Source: Natrinema sp. SYSU A 869 (GTDB lineage: Archaea > Halobacteriota > Halobacteria > Halobacteriales > Natrialbaceae). From it: a stretch of DNA of 64,000 nucleotides. The stretch covers positions 62,001 to 126,000 of the forward strand of contig NZ_CP082247.1 in the NCBI RefSeq assembly GCF_019879105.1, given 5' to 3'. Under the pieces are notes generated by a model that saw nothing but the letters and a program-made list of their open reading frames with translations, was not told the origin of the DNA and did no database searches. Of this stretch, positions 50,427 through 60,508 are shown piece after piece (positions within the stretch are counted from its first letter, which is position 1; the number at the start of each line of letters is the position of its first letter). A program made the translations under genes and the position numbers.

Positions 50427-52404
50427 ATGTCGATGTCTGAGTATAGCACATATTCCCCGATTGAAGCCTACAGCATCGTCGGTAACCTCGAGACGTGTGC
50501 GCTCGTCGCGCCGAACGGATCGGTCGACTGGTTCCCCTTCCCGCACCTCGAGTCGCCGAGCATCCTCGCCGCGATTCTCGACGCCGAGCGCGGCGGTCGG
50601 TTCCGGATCACACCGGCTGATTCCTTTGAGACGGATCGACGCTACGTCAATAACACGAACGTCCTCGAGACGATCTTTCGAACCGACGGCGGCACCGCGA
50701 CGATGACGGACTTCCTCCCACCGGCCGGTCGAACCAACCACCCGAAGAAAGTCCTCTACCGCAAGCTCTCCTGTGCGGACGGAACCGTTGATTTCGAGGT
50801 CGAACTCGACCCGCAATTCGATTACGGGCGTGCAGGGACGACGATTGAATCCACGGATCGAGGCATTCTCGCCGAGGGTCAGGATGAACGGACGCTGCTC
50901 GAGAGCCCAATTGACCTCGAGATCAATACCGGGCGAATCACCGGCGAACTGTCGCTCGAGGCTGGCGAAACGGAGTGGTTTCTACTTCGGTGTACGGGTG
51001 CCGAGGACGCAAATACGGATCCGGACGCCGCGCTGGACGAGACGATCGAGTACTGGACTGACTGGGCACACAGCTGTGGCCCCGAGGACGACTGCGCGTT
51101 CGAGGGACCGTGGCACGACTTGGTCGTCCGTTCAGAGCTCGTTCTCAAGCTCCTCACACACGCCGAATCGGGGGCGATCGCAGCTGCGCCGACTACGTCG
51201 TTGCCCGAGGACATCGGTGGCGTCCGCAACTGGGACTATCGGTTCAACTGGCTTCGAGACGCTGGGTTCACCGTCCAGGCGCTGATGAACCTCGGCACCG
51301 CCGACGAGGCGAACGACTACTTCGACTGGTTCATGGATCTCTGTCAAGCCGACGAGCCAGACGCAATCCAACCGCTGTACAGCCTTCACGGCGAGTCCGA
51401 TCTTGAGGAGCGCGAACTCGATACCTTCGAAGGGTATCGCGGCTCGCGGCCGGTCCGGATCGGAAACGAAGCGGCACAACAGCGACAGCTCGATATCTAC
51501 GGGGAACTCCTGCTATAGTAGAGTTTGGAAGTCTTTGTAGTGGCACCCGCCGAAGATTGGCGTATCTCGTTGTCTCTCGAGGATCTGATGAGGGGAGTGA
51601 GTAGATACTTTTGGGGATTACTATAGCTGTCGACGAGATGCGCCAACATGGGCGGGAGCTGGCCGACGAGGAGTGGGAGCGGATCCGTGATATCGTCGAC
51701 TACGTTCGCGAAATCTGGGACGAGCCTGACGCAGGCATCTGGGAGGTTCGTGGCGGAAACGAGCACTTCGTCTATTCGAAAGTGATGTGTTGGGTTGCCC
51801 TTGATCGAGGTATCGCGATTGTGACCGACGGAGACCACGATGCCTCGCTTGAGGCATGGCGAGAGACCCGCGAGACGATCCGGATGGACGTCCTTGAGAA
51901 CGGGTACGACGAGGACATCGAAGCGTTTGTGCAATCGTACGGAACCGGTGCGCTCGATGCGACGGGGCTGTTGCTCCCGATTATCGGCTTCCTCCCCTTC
52001 GACGACGATCGTATTCAGAAAACGATCGACGCGATCGAGGAAAATTGGTCGACGATGATGTCTTCGTGCAGCGGTACGACGGCGACGACGGGCTCCCGGG
52101 CGACGAGGGGGCGTTCATCCTCTGTTCGTGCTGGCTCATCGACGCGCTCGCCCTCTCCGGTCACATCGAGGAGGCACAGTCCCGATTCAAGTCGCTACTT
52201 TCCTACCTGAATCCGCTCGGACTCGTTGCAGAGGAAGTCGATCCGGAAACCGGTGCGCACCTCGGAAACTACCCGCAGGCGTTCAGCCACATCGGGATCG
52301 TCAACAGCGCCCTCTATCTCGGCTATATGCGAGGAAACGAGACACCCGGGCCGGCACCAATGGGGATTCGGCTCGGTGATCCGGTCATATCTCTCGAGAA
52401 ATAA
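50427..52404 (+). pseudogene. GH15 glucoamylase/trehalase-like gene interrupted by a MITE
   Basis: Glycoside hydrolase family 15, about 620 residues when reassembled. It opens YSPIEAYSIVGNLETCALVA, a family hallmark. The catalytic-domain motif GGVRNWDYRFNWLRDAGFTV is near residue 270, and EEVDPETGAHLGNYPQAFSH near the C-terminus carries a likely catalytic Glu. The frame stops at ELLL where the MITE (51513-51626) is inserted, and coding resumes immediately after it at AVDEMRQHGRELADEEW. A second break at 52045 is a missing T (expected NLVDDDVFVQRY) and may be a sequencing error. The MITE insertion is a genuine disruption. Role when intact: hydrolysis of alpha-glucans or trehalose. Confidence 0.88.
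51513..51626 (+). mobile_element. MITE family 2, copy E, inside the glucoamylase gene (114 bp)
   Basis: CTATAGTAGAGTTTGGAAGT at the left and GGGGATTACTATAG at the right. It carries an in-frame TAG six bases in, which ends the upstream half of the gene. The duplicated target, if any, is short and cannot be fixed because the ends share bases with the flank. Confidence 0.75.
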
Positions 52405-52466
52405 TTCATGTTTATCAGGGAGTGACAACGGATCGTAGTCGAGACCGTCGTCCCGAGAACCGGCCG

Positions 52467-52906
52467 TCAGAACGTAATGATCTCGTTCTCGTCGATGCAC
52501 ACGAGACCAGCGTCCTCGACGGCCTCGTCTGCGCCGAACGCGCCGGCGCAGTAGTCGCAGACGGCCGCTTCGCCTTGCACCGCCTGATAGAGGTCGTGAT
52601 CCGAGGATGACTCCAGTCCTCGACGGATCGAATCGGAGTCTTCGTGCACTTCTTCGTTGACTTCTCGAACAATATCAGCGAAGGCGACGCTATTGACTGA
52701 CGCATCGATCCCGAACTCGTCGGCACGCTCATCGTCTCGAGGACTTCTGCGCGGTAGGCAGCATCTTCGAGGGGAATACAGCCGCGATTGAGGCAGGGGA
52801 CCTCCGAGATGTCCCTTCTCCACGACGGATTGACCGCGCTGCGCGGCCACGTTCGCCACGTCCAGGCCTGATCCGGAGCCAACCACCAGAAATCGCACTC
52901 CTGCAT
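52467..52906 (-). pseudogene. N-terminal fragment of a dihydrolipoamide-dehydrogenase-like gene
   Basis: The start reads MQECDF, and in the next frame VVGSGSGLDVANVAAQRGQS gives the FAD-binding GxGxxG fold. CLNRGCIP follows, the redox-active disulfide motif of this family, then ERADEFGIDASVNSVAFADI. Several one-base shifts of both signs separate the pieces, and the gene is cut after about 145 codons at ENEIITF, before the NAD and dimerisation domains. The mixture of losses and gains and the missing C-terminus argue for true decay. Confidence 0.7.
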
Positions 52907-53383
52907 GCGCTGGGGTGACACGTCCGTCGTAATGAAAAGAGAGTGGGAACCTCTTCGCGTCTGTGTGTGACTGCTGCATTGCCGAGAACCATTGAAACGA
53001 TTTCGAGGTGAGCAAACCGACACATGAACGATCAGCCGTCCTCACTGCGAAAACTGCCCCCGATTGGGTCACGGAAGTTCCGCCGAGTGCCAAATGATCA
53101 ACGGCTTGGTCGACGAACTATGTCTCGAGGAGCGCCCATTCCGAATCGGGACGGCACGCTCCCGTCATCGGTTGCTTCGAATTCCACGAGTACTTCGGTG
53201 TGATTCCAATCCGCGGGCGTCCGGGCCGGTGAACTATGGAACGATGGTTCTGAGTAGGGATGTCAGTCCCAGTGTATTCGAATGGCATTCTGAGGCCGTT
53301 TGTCACCTCACAGAGTCAACCCTATGCTCGCTGAGGGGTATTCTTAAGCGAGTCGATAGCAAAGAGTGGTATACGAAGTTGAG
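52907..53383. other. Intergenic stretch
   Basis: No supported gene. Short minus-strand frames in 53118-53306 and elsewhere lack recognisable motifs. A TATA-like TTCTTAAG near 53341 may serve the next gene. Confidence 0.4.
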
Positions 53384-53659
53384 ATGAACGATCTCTCTGA
53401 TCCACGGCCACCGCTTCCGCAGTGGATATTGGACACGTACGATGTCCTTTGTACTCACAGTCTTCATTCGGCCGAACATGAAGACGTGCAGTCGATCCCT
53501 CGAGAGCAAGCGCTTGAGGTCCTCCGCAATACCGACGAATTGGCTCTCGAACCCGAGGATGCGACCCATGCACTCACCCGGTTGATCGAGCGAGGCTACT
53601 TCTACGAGGTCGATAGCGAACTTCGTGTGACGACGCCGGAAGACCATAGTACCAACTGA
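53384..53659 (+). CDS. Conserved-looking small protein, winged-helix-like (91 residues)
   Basis: I do not recognise a named family. It starts MNDLSDPRPPLPQWILDTYD and shows an alpha-helical stretch followed by EPEDATHALTRLIERGYFYE, the shape of a recognition helix and wing. The product may be a small DNA-binding regulator. The last four codons lie within a MITE family-1 copy, so the natural C-terminus may have been replaced. The ATG is preferred over an upstream start because it follows a short spacer after a hydrophobic gap. Confidence 0.6.
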   Translation: MNDLSDPRPPLPQWILDTYDVLCTHSLHSAEHEDVQSIPREQALEVLRNTDELALEPEDATHALTRLIERGYFYEVDSELRVTTPEDHSTN

Positions 53660-53768
53660 AACGAGTTACACGTCGATCGCATGGCCCGCGGTTCGGAGCG
53701 AGCGACGTGAGCGAGAACCGCGCTCCCGTCGTACAATCGGGTGTGCAGTGACTGTCAGTGGCTACTAT
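53646..53768 (+). mobile_element. MITE family 1, copy C (diverged, 123 bp)
   Basis: The left arm TAGTACCAACTGAAACG and the right arm ending GTCAGTGGCTACTAT match the arms of copy A, while the centre has a different palindrome (CGCGGTTC with GAACCGCG). The left end overlaps the 3' end of the 91-residue gene. Confidence 0.5.
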
Positions 53769-53950
53769 CACTCGTGGACGTGGTTCGAAACGCAATACTG
53801 GCTTTATAGCGTAATCGAGTATCGGTTTCTGTGATCGTTCCTTCACCGATCTCCGCTGGATCGGTAGAAAACTGCTCGCCTTCATCGATCACGCCGATCC
53901 AAAATATGTGGCAGCGATAGTCTCAATCGGCGTCGACGATTGAGTATTCC

Positions 53951-54103
53951 TCAGAGGTCTGGCGACGCGACTCGACAGCCACACGGCGCCGCGACATGCT
54001 CCATCGGACCGCGTGTGTGTACTAGAATCACTGCTTTCCCACAGTGCGGACACGGCGGCAGCGCCCAGTCTTCCTCCTCTCCTGACTGTGTCTTCTCGCT
54101 CAT
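53951..54103 (-). CDS. Zinc-finger microprotein (50 residues)
   Basis: Reads MSEKTQSGEEEDWALPPCPH and continues CGKAVILVHTRGPMEHVAAP, CGCRVASPDL. The CPHC pair and CGC triplet about 20 residues apart form a small zinc ribbon. No start other than the ATG fits. A TATA-like TTTATAT lies about 65 bases upstream. Function unknown. It is one of three such microproteins in this window. Confidence 0.65.
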   Translation of the reverse strand: MSEKTQSGEEEDWALPPCPHCGKAVILVHTRGPMEHVAAPCGCRVASPDL

Positions 54104-54309
54104 AGCCACCTCGAGCGGCGACTATCTGGACTGATGGTTACTCGAGTACGATACGACTCTCGTGCGGGACGTTTATATCCCGTTAGAAGTAAGCGAAACA
54201 TGGCTTGCAAACCGCTCGTGTTTGGAAGCCACGTCTCGGGTGCTCCAGCACCCGGGGCATTTCAACGCATGCCCCCGCGACGAGGTGGAGCGCGGCTTCC
54301 ATCTTGATT
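54104..54309. other. Short intergenic stretch
   Basis: No convincing gene. A 35-codon frame starting at 54199 (MACKPLVFGSH) has no protein-like features. Confidence 0.35.
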
Positions 54310-54894
54310 AATGACACCTAGTTACTTATAGCATTGGGATTAGCACTCGAGAGAAACAGCTCGGCACCAATCCTGATTGTGACTCGATGACACAATCCAC
54401 TGACAATAGAACGGGTTGAGTTTCTAACCCATACATTCAAATAACAAGAACTGGTATCTCGTAGGAAGGTTAGGTCGGAACGGAGCGGATTCCGAACGGC
54501 CTTCGAAGGCGGTCTATCCGCCAACCCAATGAGACAGTATCCAAAACGCCGATGTGGTGAACGCGAACGTTAGAAGCGTTTGTCTTGGCCCGTCGGTTGA
54601 GCAAGCCCAAGATACCTCTGAATTCGCTGAAGCGTCAATGACCTCCTGCTGGCAAAAACAACAGTTGGGAGTCACCGATGCCGAGGATAGGAGTAACGGC
54701 GGTTTGGCACCGGCCTCAGAACGCAAGGCGTTCTGATGGGCTGCACGAGAGCTTCGCTCTCGTGAACGCCAGTTAGCCACCGACCACGACGACTGGGTTA
54801 AACGGGTTCCCGCAAAGTGGCGGTATCCATGGTTGCAAACCTGAAACTCCCACCGCTCGGGATTCCTCCGCATTTACGCGGAGGAGAATGTCAA
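54310..54894 (+). mobile_element. Decayed IS605/IS1341-type 3' end with right-end hairpin
   Basis: A frame near 54554-54736 contains PSVEQAQDTSEF and ends SERKAF, a tail like those of haloarchaeal TnpB proteins. It is followed by the hairpin CACGAGAGCTTCGCTCTCGT at 54746 and the right-end CCTCCGCATTTACGCGGAGG before GTCAA. Only the 3' tail remains. The right end looks intact as a substrate and as a guide-RNA 3' part. Confidence 0.5.
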
Positions 54895-55196
54895 CCGCGT
54901 GCCACAGGAGCTCACCTAATTCATCTGTACAGCGAACGGGCGTTTCAGAGAATAGTTCTTAAAGGAATTTCCACACATAACCCAGCCACAGGCATTTCAG
55001 GCGATTGCTATACGATGCGATTGATTCCCGATCATCTTCTGCAACAGAACGGGTGGCGTGAGATGGCCATGAGAAACACACTCTACTCCCTGTTTCAGGA
55101 TACGCTACACCATGAATTTGACGGCTCAGGAAAGTAGTGACCTTCAGTCTGATAGAGAGTAGGACAGAGGAATGGGTTGACGATCTGCCAGAACGT
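54895..55196. other. Intergenic stretch
   Basis: No gene. A frame near 54817-55137 has no features. This is the region just past the histidine kinase stop codon. Confidence 0.35.
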
Positions 55197-57491
55197 TCAC
55201 TCATCTGGGGCCTTTGCTGGAGGAAGCGTAAACGAGAATGTCGTTCCCTCGTCAGGTCCGGACTCGACCCAGATCTCCCCGCCGTGGCGCTCTATGATCC
55301 GTTGACAGATCGCCAGTCCGATTCCAGTACCAGAGTATTCCTCGTGGTTATGGAGCCGCTGGAATACCTCGAAGATACGGTCTTGGTCGTCAGAATCGAT
55401 GCCAATCCCTTCGTCGTGAACTGAGATCATCCATTTTTGTCCTCGTCGATCCGCTTCGACATCGATCTGTGGCGGTTCGTCTCCGCTGTACGTGATCGCG
55501 TTATTGAGGTGATTTTGGAATACCTGGCGTAACTGACTCTCGTCACCCTCTACATGGGGGAGTTCATCGATTGTGATCTCGGCGTTCGCCTCCTCGATCT
55601 GAAGGCGTAGATCCTCGAGTACGCCCTCGAGAACAGTATTTAGATCGACTGGTTCAAACGGATCGCCCTGTGTATCGACGCGTGAATACTTGAGTAGGCC
55701 GTCGATCATCTCACGCATCCGCTCAGCCCCATCAACAGCGAACTCGAGGAACTCCTCACCGTCTTCGTCGAGCGCATCGTCGTATCGCTCCTCGAGGAGT
55801 TGCAGATAACTTGATACCATCCGGAGTGGCTCTTGGAGGTCGTGTGAAGCCGCGTACGCGAACTGTTCGAGGCGCTCGTTCGATTCCTCGAGTTTGTGCT
55901 GGTGCTCTTTGCGCTCGGTGATGTCTTGAGCTATTGTCATCCCACCGAATACATCTCCGTCAGCGTCGTTGATGGGGACAACATGGACGACCCATTCTCG
56001 CTCGATATACTCGAGTTCGACTTCCTGTGGCTCCCCGTTGAGTGCAGCCTGAAACGCAGATTCGAGCGAACCAGAGACATGGTCGGGCCATACGTCTTGG
56101 ACTGATTCACCTTCGATGTCAGTTGGTGACACTGGAAGCTTGTCGAATGCTTGGCCTGTTGCGAGCTTGTATCGGAGATCATCGTCGAACAGAGTCACGA
56201 TGCCGTTTGGGAAGTTCTCAGCAAGCGTTCGATATTGCTGTTCAGACTCCCTGAGTCGTCGTTCGCGCTTCCGACGCTCAGTAATATCGCGGCAGACGGC
56301 TACCATATAATCTTGCTCCAACTCGACGTAGGTCACGTTGACTTCCGCCGGATAGGTCGTCCCACTTTTTCGCTCGTGTACACCTTCGATAGTCACTGCG
56401 TCCTCATTCTTCACATCCTCCACATGCGATTGCCAGTCTTCGATGTCAGTGAATCGCCGTTCTATATCAGGTGCTGCTAGCTCGAGCAGTTCGTTTCGGT
56501 CATATCCGAGGCGACGACAGGCGGTTTCGTTAACATCGAGGAACTGGCCTGTCTGGGGATTCATCACCAAGACGCTATCAGTGGTGTTATCGAGCAGTGT
56601 CCGGAATAACTCGAGTTCTTGCTCGCGCTCCTTTCGTTCAGTAATGTCCCGGAAGTAGACTGAGAGGCCAGTTTCCGAGGGATACGCTCGTACCTCAAAC
56701 CAGCTGCCGAGCGGTTCGGGGTAGTACTCCTCGAATGAAACGGTTTCCTGCTGGTACATCGCTTGCTCGTATTTCGGTTTAAACGACCGGTTGAGTGCAG
56801 CTGAAAACGCCTCCCAAATGTTCTTTCCAACTAACTCCTGGTTCTTGAGGTTGATCAAGTCGTGAGCGCGGTCATTGAGATAGGTAAAATTCCAGTCTTC
56901 GTCCAAGGCGAAGAACGCGTCCGAAATACGGCCATAAATCTCCTCAAGTTTCCGCTGAGTCTGCCGGTTCTCGATCGCCGTTGCAAGGACGTTTGCGACG
57001 CTCTTAACGAAGTTAGCGTCGTATTGTGTGAAATTCTTCTTCTCCGTTGTATGCGTTCCCAGCACGCCCCACGGGTCTTTGACCGAACCGATGATCACGC
57101 TGATCCCGCTGACAACATCGTGGTTGATGAGCAGGTCTGGCCCGGAGAACCGTTCTTCGGTCCGAAGATCGTCAACAATGATCGGCTGTTCGGATAGTAG
57201 CGTGTAGCCCGCTTGGGAATCTAAATCTGTCGGGACTGTTGCGTTCCCAACCAGCCCTTCCCGCCATCCAATTCCCTGTCGAAGAAAGACCTCGTCACCG
57301 TCGGGAAGCAACTCGAGAACTTTCGCGTACTCGTTATCCAGTGTCTCGGCAACGGCGACCGCAGCGTCTTGCATTAACTGGTCAAGATCGTCAGTCTCGA
57401 GCGCTTGCTGACCAAGTTCCGCAACGATCTCCTGCTGGCGGATCCGGATATGCGTTTCTGCGTCTGCATCCGCGTGAGGAGACGTAGGCAT
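55197..57491 (-). CDS. Multi-domain sensor histidine kinase (GAF, three PAS, HisKA, HATPase)
   Basis: 764 residues, no membrane segment, so it senses a cytosolic signal. Order: GAF domain (about 20-175), three PAS/PAC domains (about 180-300, 300-420, 430-545), HisKA with the phosphorylated His in AYAASHDLQEPLRMVSSYL near 555, and an HATPase with N box NHLNNAITYSGDEPPQIDV, G1 DEGIGID and G2 GTGIGLAICQRI. It should autophosphorylate and pass phosphate to a response regulator. The receiver protein encoded 1.5 kb away is a candidate. Its 5' end is followed by IS-derived DNA. Redox or light cues are possible but not readable from the sequence. Confidence 0.9.
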   Translation of the reverse strand: MPTSPHADADAETHIRIRQQEIVAELGQQALETDDLDQLMQDAAVAVAETLDNEYAKVLELLPDGDEVFLRQGIGWREGLVGNATVPTDLDSQAGYTLLSEQPIIVDDLRTEERFSGPDLLINHDVVSGISVIIGSVKDPWGVLGTHTTEKKNFTQYDANFVKSVANVLATAIENRQTQRKLEEIYGRISDAFFALDEDWNFTYLNDRAHDLINLKNQELVGKNIWEAFSAALNRSFKPKYEQAMYQQETVSFEEYYPEPLGSWFEVRAYPSETGLSVYFRDITERKEREQELELFRTLLDNTTDSVLVMNPQTGQFLDVNETACRRLGYDRNELLELAAPDIERRFTDIEDWQSHVEDVKNEDAVTIEGVHERKSGTTYPAEVNVTYVELEQDYMVAVCRDITERRKRERRLRESEQQYRTLAENFPNGIVTLFDDDLRYKLATGQAFDKLPVSPTDIEGESVQDVWPDHVSGSLESAFQAALNGEPQEVELEYIEREWVVHVVPINDADGDVFGGMTIAQDITERKEHQHKLEESNERLEQFAYAASHDLQEPLRMVSSYLQLLEERYDDALDEDGEEFLEFAVDGAERMREMIDGLLKYSRVDTQGDPFEPVDLNTVLEGVLEDLRLQIEEANAEITIDELPHVEGDESQLRQVFQNHLNNAITYSGDEPPQIDVEADRRGQKWMISVHDEGIGIDSDDQDRIFEVFQRLHNHEEYSGTGIGLAICQRIIERHGGEIWVESGPDEGTTFSFTLPPAKAPDE

Positions 57492-57616
57492 CCCAACAAA
57501 ATAGTATCGTACACCGGATAAAGGATTCTATCAAGGCTACGATACGACACTCACGTCTACAGGCGGAGCAGGCCGAGTGCCTCGGGGCTTGACCCCGAGG
57601 CGGTTCACCAAATGAT

Positions 57617-57993
57617 ACAGAACGATAGCGCATACCCGCGTCTTCAGGCGCGGGTCGAGCGGTAGGCCTATCCGACCAACTGTCGTAGATGGCCGGAACG
57701 GATTTCCATCAAAACTGTTTTAGTGTGGTGCGTCGTAGCATAGAGTGCGACGAATACCGTGAGATGCCGTTCCTGAACCACAAAGGATGGCGAACCAGCG
57801 GTGGTTCGCACGGCGATGACATGGTATTCGACGGGGCCTGTTTGACCGGGCCACAGCCCTATACAGGGGAGGAAACGAGAGTTCCCCGGTATGCTGCCGG
57901 TTCCCCTTGAGTGCGGGCTGGAACCTCAAACGCCACACCTGGCGGAAATCAGATGGTCGGATTCCACGCCCTTCAGGGCGTGGAGGAGGTCAA
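57617..57993 (+). mobile_element. IS605-derived non-autonomous element, copy 2 (377 bp)
   Basis: Nearly identical to the 378-bp copy at 46.7 kb, with the same left end, internal tnpB tail and right end. The main differences are in the right hairpin loop (CCCTTCAGGG in place of CCCTGAAGGG) and a few single bases. The identity of two distant copies implies recent mobility. It also follows a TGAT target. Confidence 0.85.
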
Positions 57994-58122
57994 TAACCTG
58001 CAGTCTCACACGCTAGTTCCCCTTCCTTTCGAGTCATCACAGACACCTTCACGGCTAAGCGGGTGGTGAACCCCAATTCGATGAAGTGTTCCTGAAATTG
58101 CTTGGCGGTAAGTATGGGCGAA

Positions 58123-58850
58123 TCACTCATCGATGAAACTGAAGTCAGTTTTCTCGATACGCTCATGGTCAGTCCCCTCGTCTACCGGGGAGAACGCTCG
58201 ACCATCCGAGTCGTGGATGAAATTCGTGATACCGAGATTAATACCGACAGTGTCCTCCATCTCGATGTCTTCCACGGCAGGTTTGGCTGGGTAGTCAGCA
58301 TCGTATTCAACCATGATGCTAATAGTTCAGTCGCCCGTTTTCTGTTTTCAGCGTGACTTGCTTGATGGAGGCGTCAGTTGGGAGTGGTCGGTGGAAATTC
58401 AAGTGAACCGTACCTATTTCGAGAGTTCAACCGTCGCGTGGTCAGTCCGGCCCGTGTTACTATCCACGTCAAAGCCAGACTGATTGTACGTAATACTGTG
58501 GTATTCTCGTGGGGATTTCCACTTGAGTTCACCTACATCGAAGCCGCATTCCTTCAGTGAGTCGAGGATTCGTTCACTGTTTTTGATGCGCCGGACAGCC
58601 ATTTGCAGGCATTTCGAGTACACGGTGGTCCACTCAGGCCATTTCCACTTCCACTGGGGCAGTTTGTTTTGCATCGTTCGGTACGATGGTTTGTCATACT
58701 CGGGAGCGGGTTTGTACTCCTGAGTGAGAGCGTGGTTATAGACTTCGCGGCAGGTCTGAATGTGGTTCCACGCACTCTCGGCAGTGGGTGCGTCCTCGGG
58801 CTCGGCAGCGTATCGGAACGCTTCTTCGACCACTATATACGGGTAGTCAA
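58123..58850 (-). pseudogene. TnpB-type gene remnant
   Basis: The 5' part reads VVEEAFRYAAEPEDAPTAES, then ECGFDVGELKWKSPREYHSI; the middle LNFHRPLPTDASIKQVTLK is shifted. The 3' part reads VEYDADYPAKPAVEDIEMED and GINLGITNFIHD. Here Asn replaces the first RuvC Asp of VGIDLGI. The frame ends after about 215 codons, before the rest of the nuclease. Several shifts and a missing C-terminus show decay. A hairpin of CCCCGCCC with GGACGGGG (about 58901-58960) on its upstream side may be its left end. Confidence 0.65.
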
Positions 58851-59005
58851 ACTTTCAACTTGAACGTTTGTAATTCACTTCTTGGGCGTACGGCTGTATC
58901 CCCGCCCTACTGCGCTCCTCACTTCACTGTCGCTCGCTTCGGTGCTCTTTGAGGACGGGGACTTAGACTGTAAGAGTTAAAGACAGCACTAACATAGAAG
59001 AGACA

Positions 59006-59461
59006 ATGGAATGGAAATCCTCTGTCTCCAGTCAGGAGGCGGAGATCCTGTTAGTAGAAGACAATCCCGGCGATGTTCGGCTCGTCAGAGAACTGTTCAT
59101 AGACGCGTCAATCGCAAATACGCTCCATGCGGTTGCTACTGAAGAAGAAGCACTCGATTTCTTGAATAAGCGCGGTGAGTTCGCGGACACTCCACGACCC
59201 GATATTATTTTGCTTGATTGGCATCTGCCACAAGCGACGGGTGAGGATGTTCTTCGTGCGATTAAGAACAATCACGAGTTAGACCAGGTACCTGTAATCG
59301 TGTTAACGGGCTCTACTGCAGGAGAAGACCTTCTCATTTCGTCTGAAGTCCAACCCGATGCCTATCTCACCAAGCCGCTTAATCCCGATGACTTTGTCTC
59401 ACTCATTCGTTCCTTCGAACTCTTTTGGCTAACCGTCCTTCGCTCGTCATCGAATCCGTAG
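59006..59461 (+). CDS. Stand-alone response regulator receiver protein
   Basis: 151 residues, one receiver domain. The acidic pocket is EILLVEDNPGD near residue 18, the phospho-acceptor Asp in IILLDWHLPQATG near 72, Thr in VIVLTGST near 100, and Lys in AYLTKPLNPDDF near 122. No output domain, so it acts through protein contacts, as in Rcp1-type regulators. It lies on the opposite strand to the histidine kinase 1.5 kb away, separated by IS remnants; partnership is plausible but unproven. Confidence 0.9.
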   Translation: MEWKSSVSSQEAEILLVEDNPGDVRLVRELFIDASIANTLHAVATEEEALDFLNKRGEFADTPRPDIILLDWHLPQATGEDVLRAIKNNHELDQVPVIVLTGSTAGEDLLISSEVQPDAYLTKPLNPDDFVSLIRSFELFWLTVLRSSSNP

Positions 59462-59676
59462 CAGTGGCAAATCCCTATTCACTATATAGGCCTACTTATA
59501 TGAGGATTCTCTCAACAGTCGTCCGACGAAACCAGACTCTCAGCCAAACATTTCGCTAACCGGGGGTCAATCCCTCCAGAGAATATTGTTCAGAAGGGCT
59601 GTTCTGAGCCAACCGCGCTGTAATCACGCATCTCGGACTACCGCCGAAGTTGAAGGAGCAGACGATTGGCAGCCAG

Positions 59677-60508
59677 TTAGTTCGTTTCTTGGATAAATGT
59701 GACCACCTCGTCGATGAATCGGTCTGGTGCGGTGTGCATTGCCATATGTTGTTCTCCTTCGAAGGTAGCGATTCGGCTGTTCGGGAGTGCTTCGTGAACT
59801 GCTTCCGTTGCGTCTTTGTAGAATGAGGGACTCTCACCGCCGGACAACAACAAGGTCGGCGGGGTCATGTCTGCAAATCGGGCGGGTTCAAACTCGTACT
59901 CGCTGATTGCCTGCAGCTCACGGGGAAGCGTATGGGCTGCGTCTACCATCTTCTGCCACATTGGCGTCGCACGCAACTCGTCAAGTTCATCGGGCGGGAG
60001 ACCAGCGATGTCACGCTCAAATAGTACGAGCGCCTGTTCGTTCTCCCCGCTCTCCACTAGCGTCTTCATCTCGGAAATTTCCTCGGCAATAGTGAGTTCA
60101 GTGTCACCGATTTGAATCGGCGGTTCGTACAAGATGAGTGTACGGAGGTTGTCGGCTCGCAGCGCCGCCTCTAGAGAATACAGGGCCCGCCGGAATGACC
60201 GAGCAATGTCACTCGCTCGTCGATTGCCTCAACGACTGCAACCACGTCCTCAGCCTCCCGTTCCAGTTTGTACTCGGCGGCGTCACCGCTCTCGCCGCGA
60301 CCCCGACGCTCAACCGCGTAGACCGTGTAGTGATCAGCGAACGCAGAACGGATGTCACCCTCCTCCCAGAATTGGTGAACGTCTCCATTTCCGCATACGA
60401 GTACAAGCGATGGACCATTCCCGTCCGTTCGAACGCAATTTCGACCCCATCGGCTGCCGTGACGGTCTCCATTTCTCTCCCTGCATCTGGTGGTGTTGCT
60501 TCTGCCAT
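59677..60508 (-). CDS. Alpha/beta-hydrolase (two frameshifts)
   Basis: About 277 residues when restored. It opens METVTAADGVEIAFERTG and continues in the next frame through VYAVERRGRGESGDAAEYKL, with the nucleophile elbow VTLLGHSGGP. The third piece starts LRTLILYEPPIQIGDTELTI and ends near GEQHMAMHTAPDRFIDEVV, which gives the catalytic His. Breaks occur at about 60421 (one G short in ACGGGG) and 60174 (one C short in CTCCTA). Both are single-base losses in short runs and restore a perfect fold, so they look like sequence errors. The start is the ATG before AEATPPD. Substrate unknown; ester or haloalkane type hydrolysis is typical. Confidence 0.78.
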
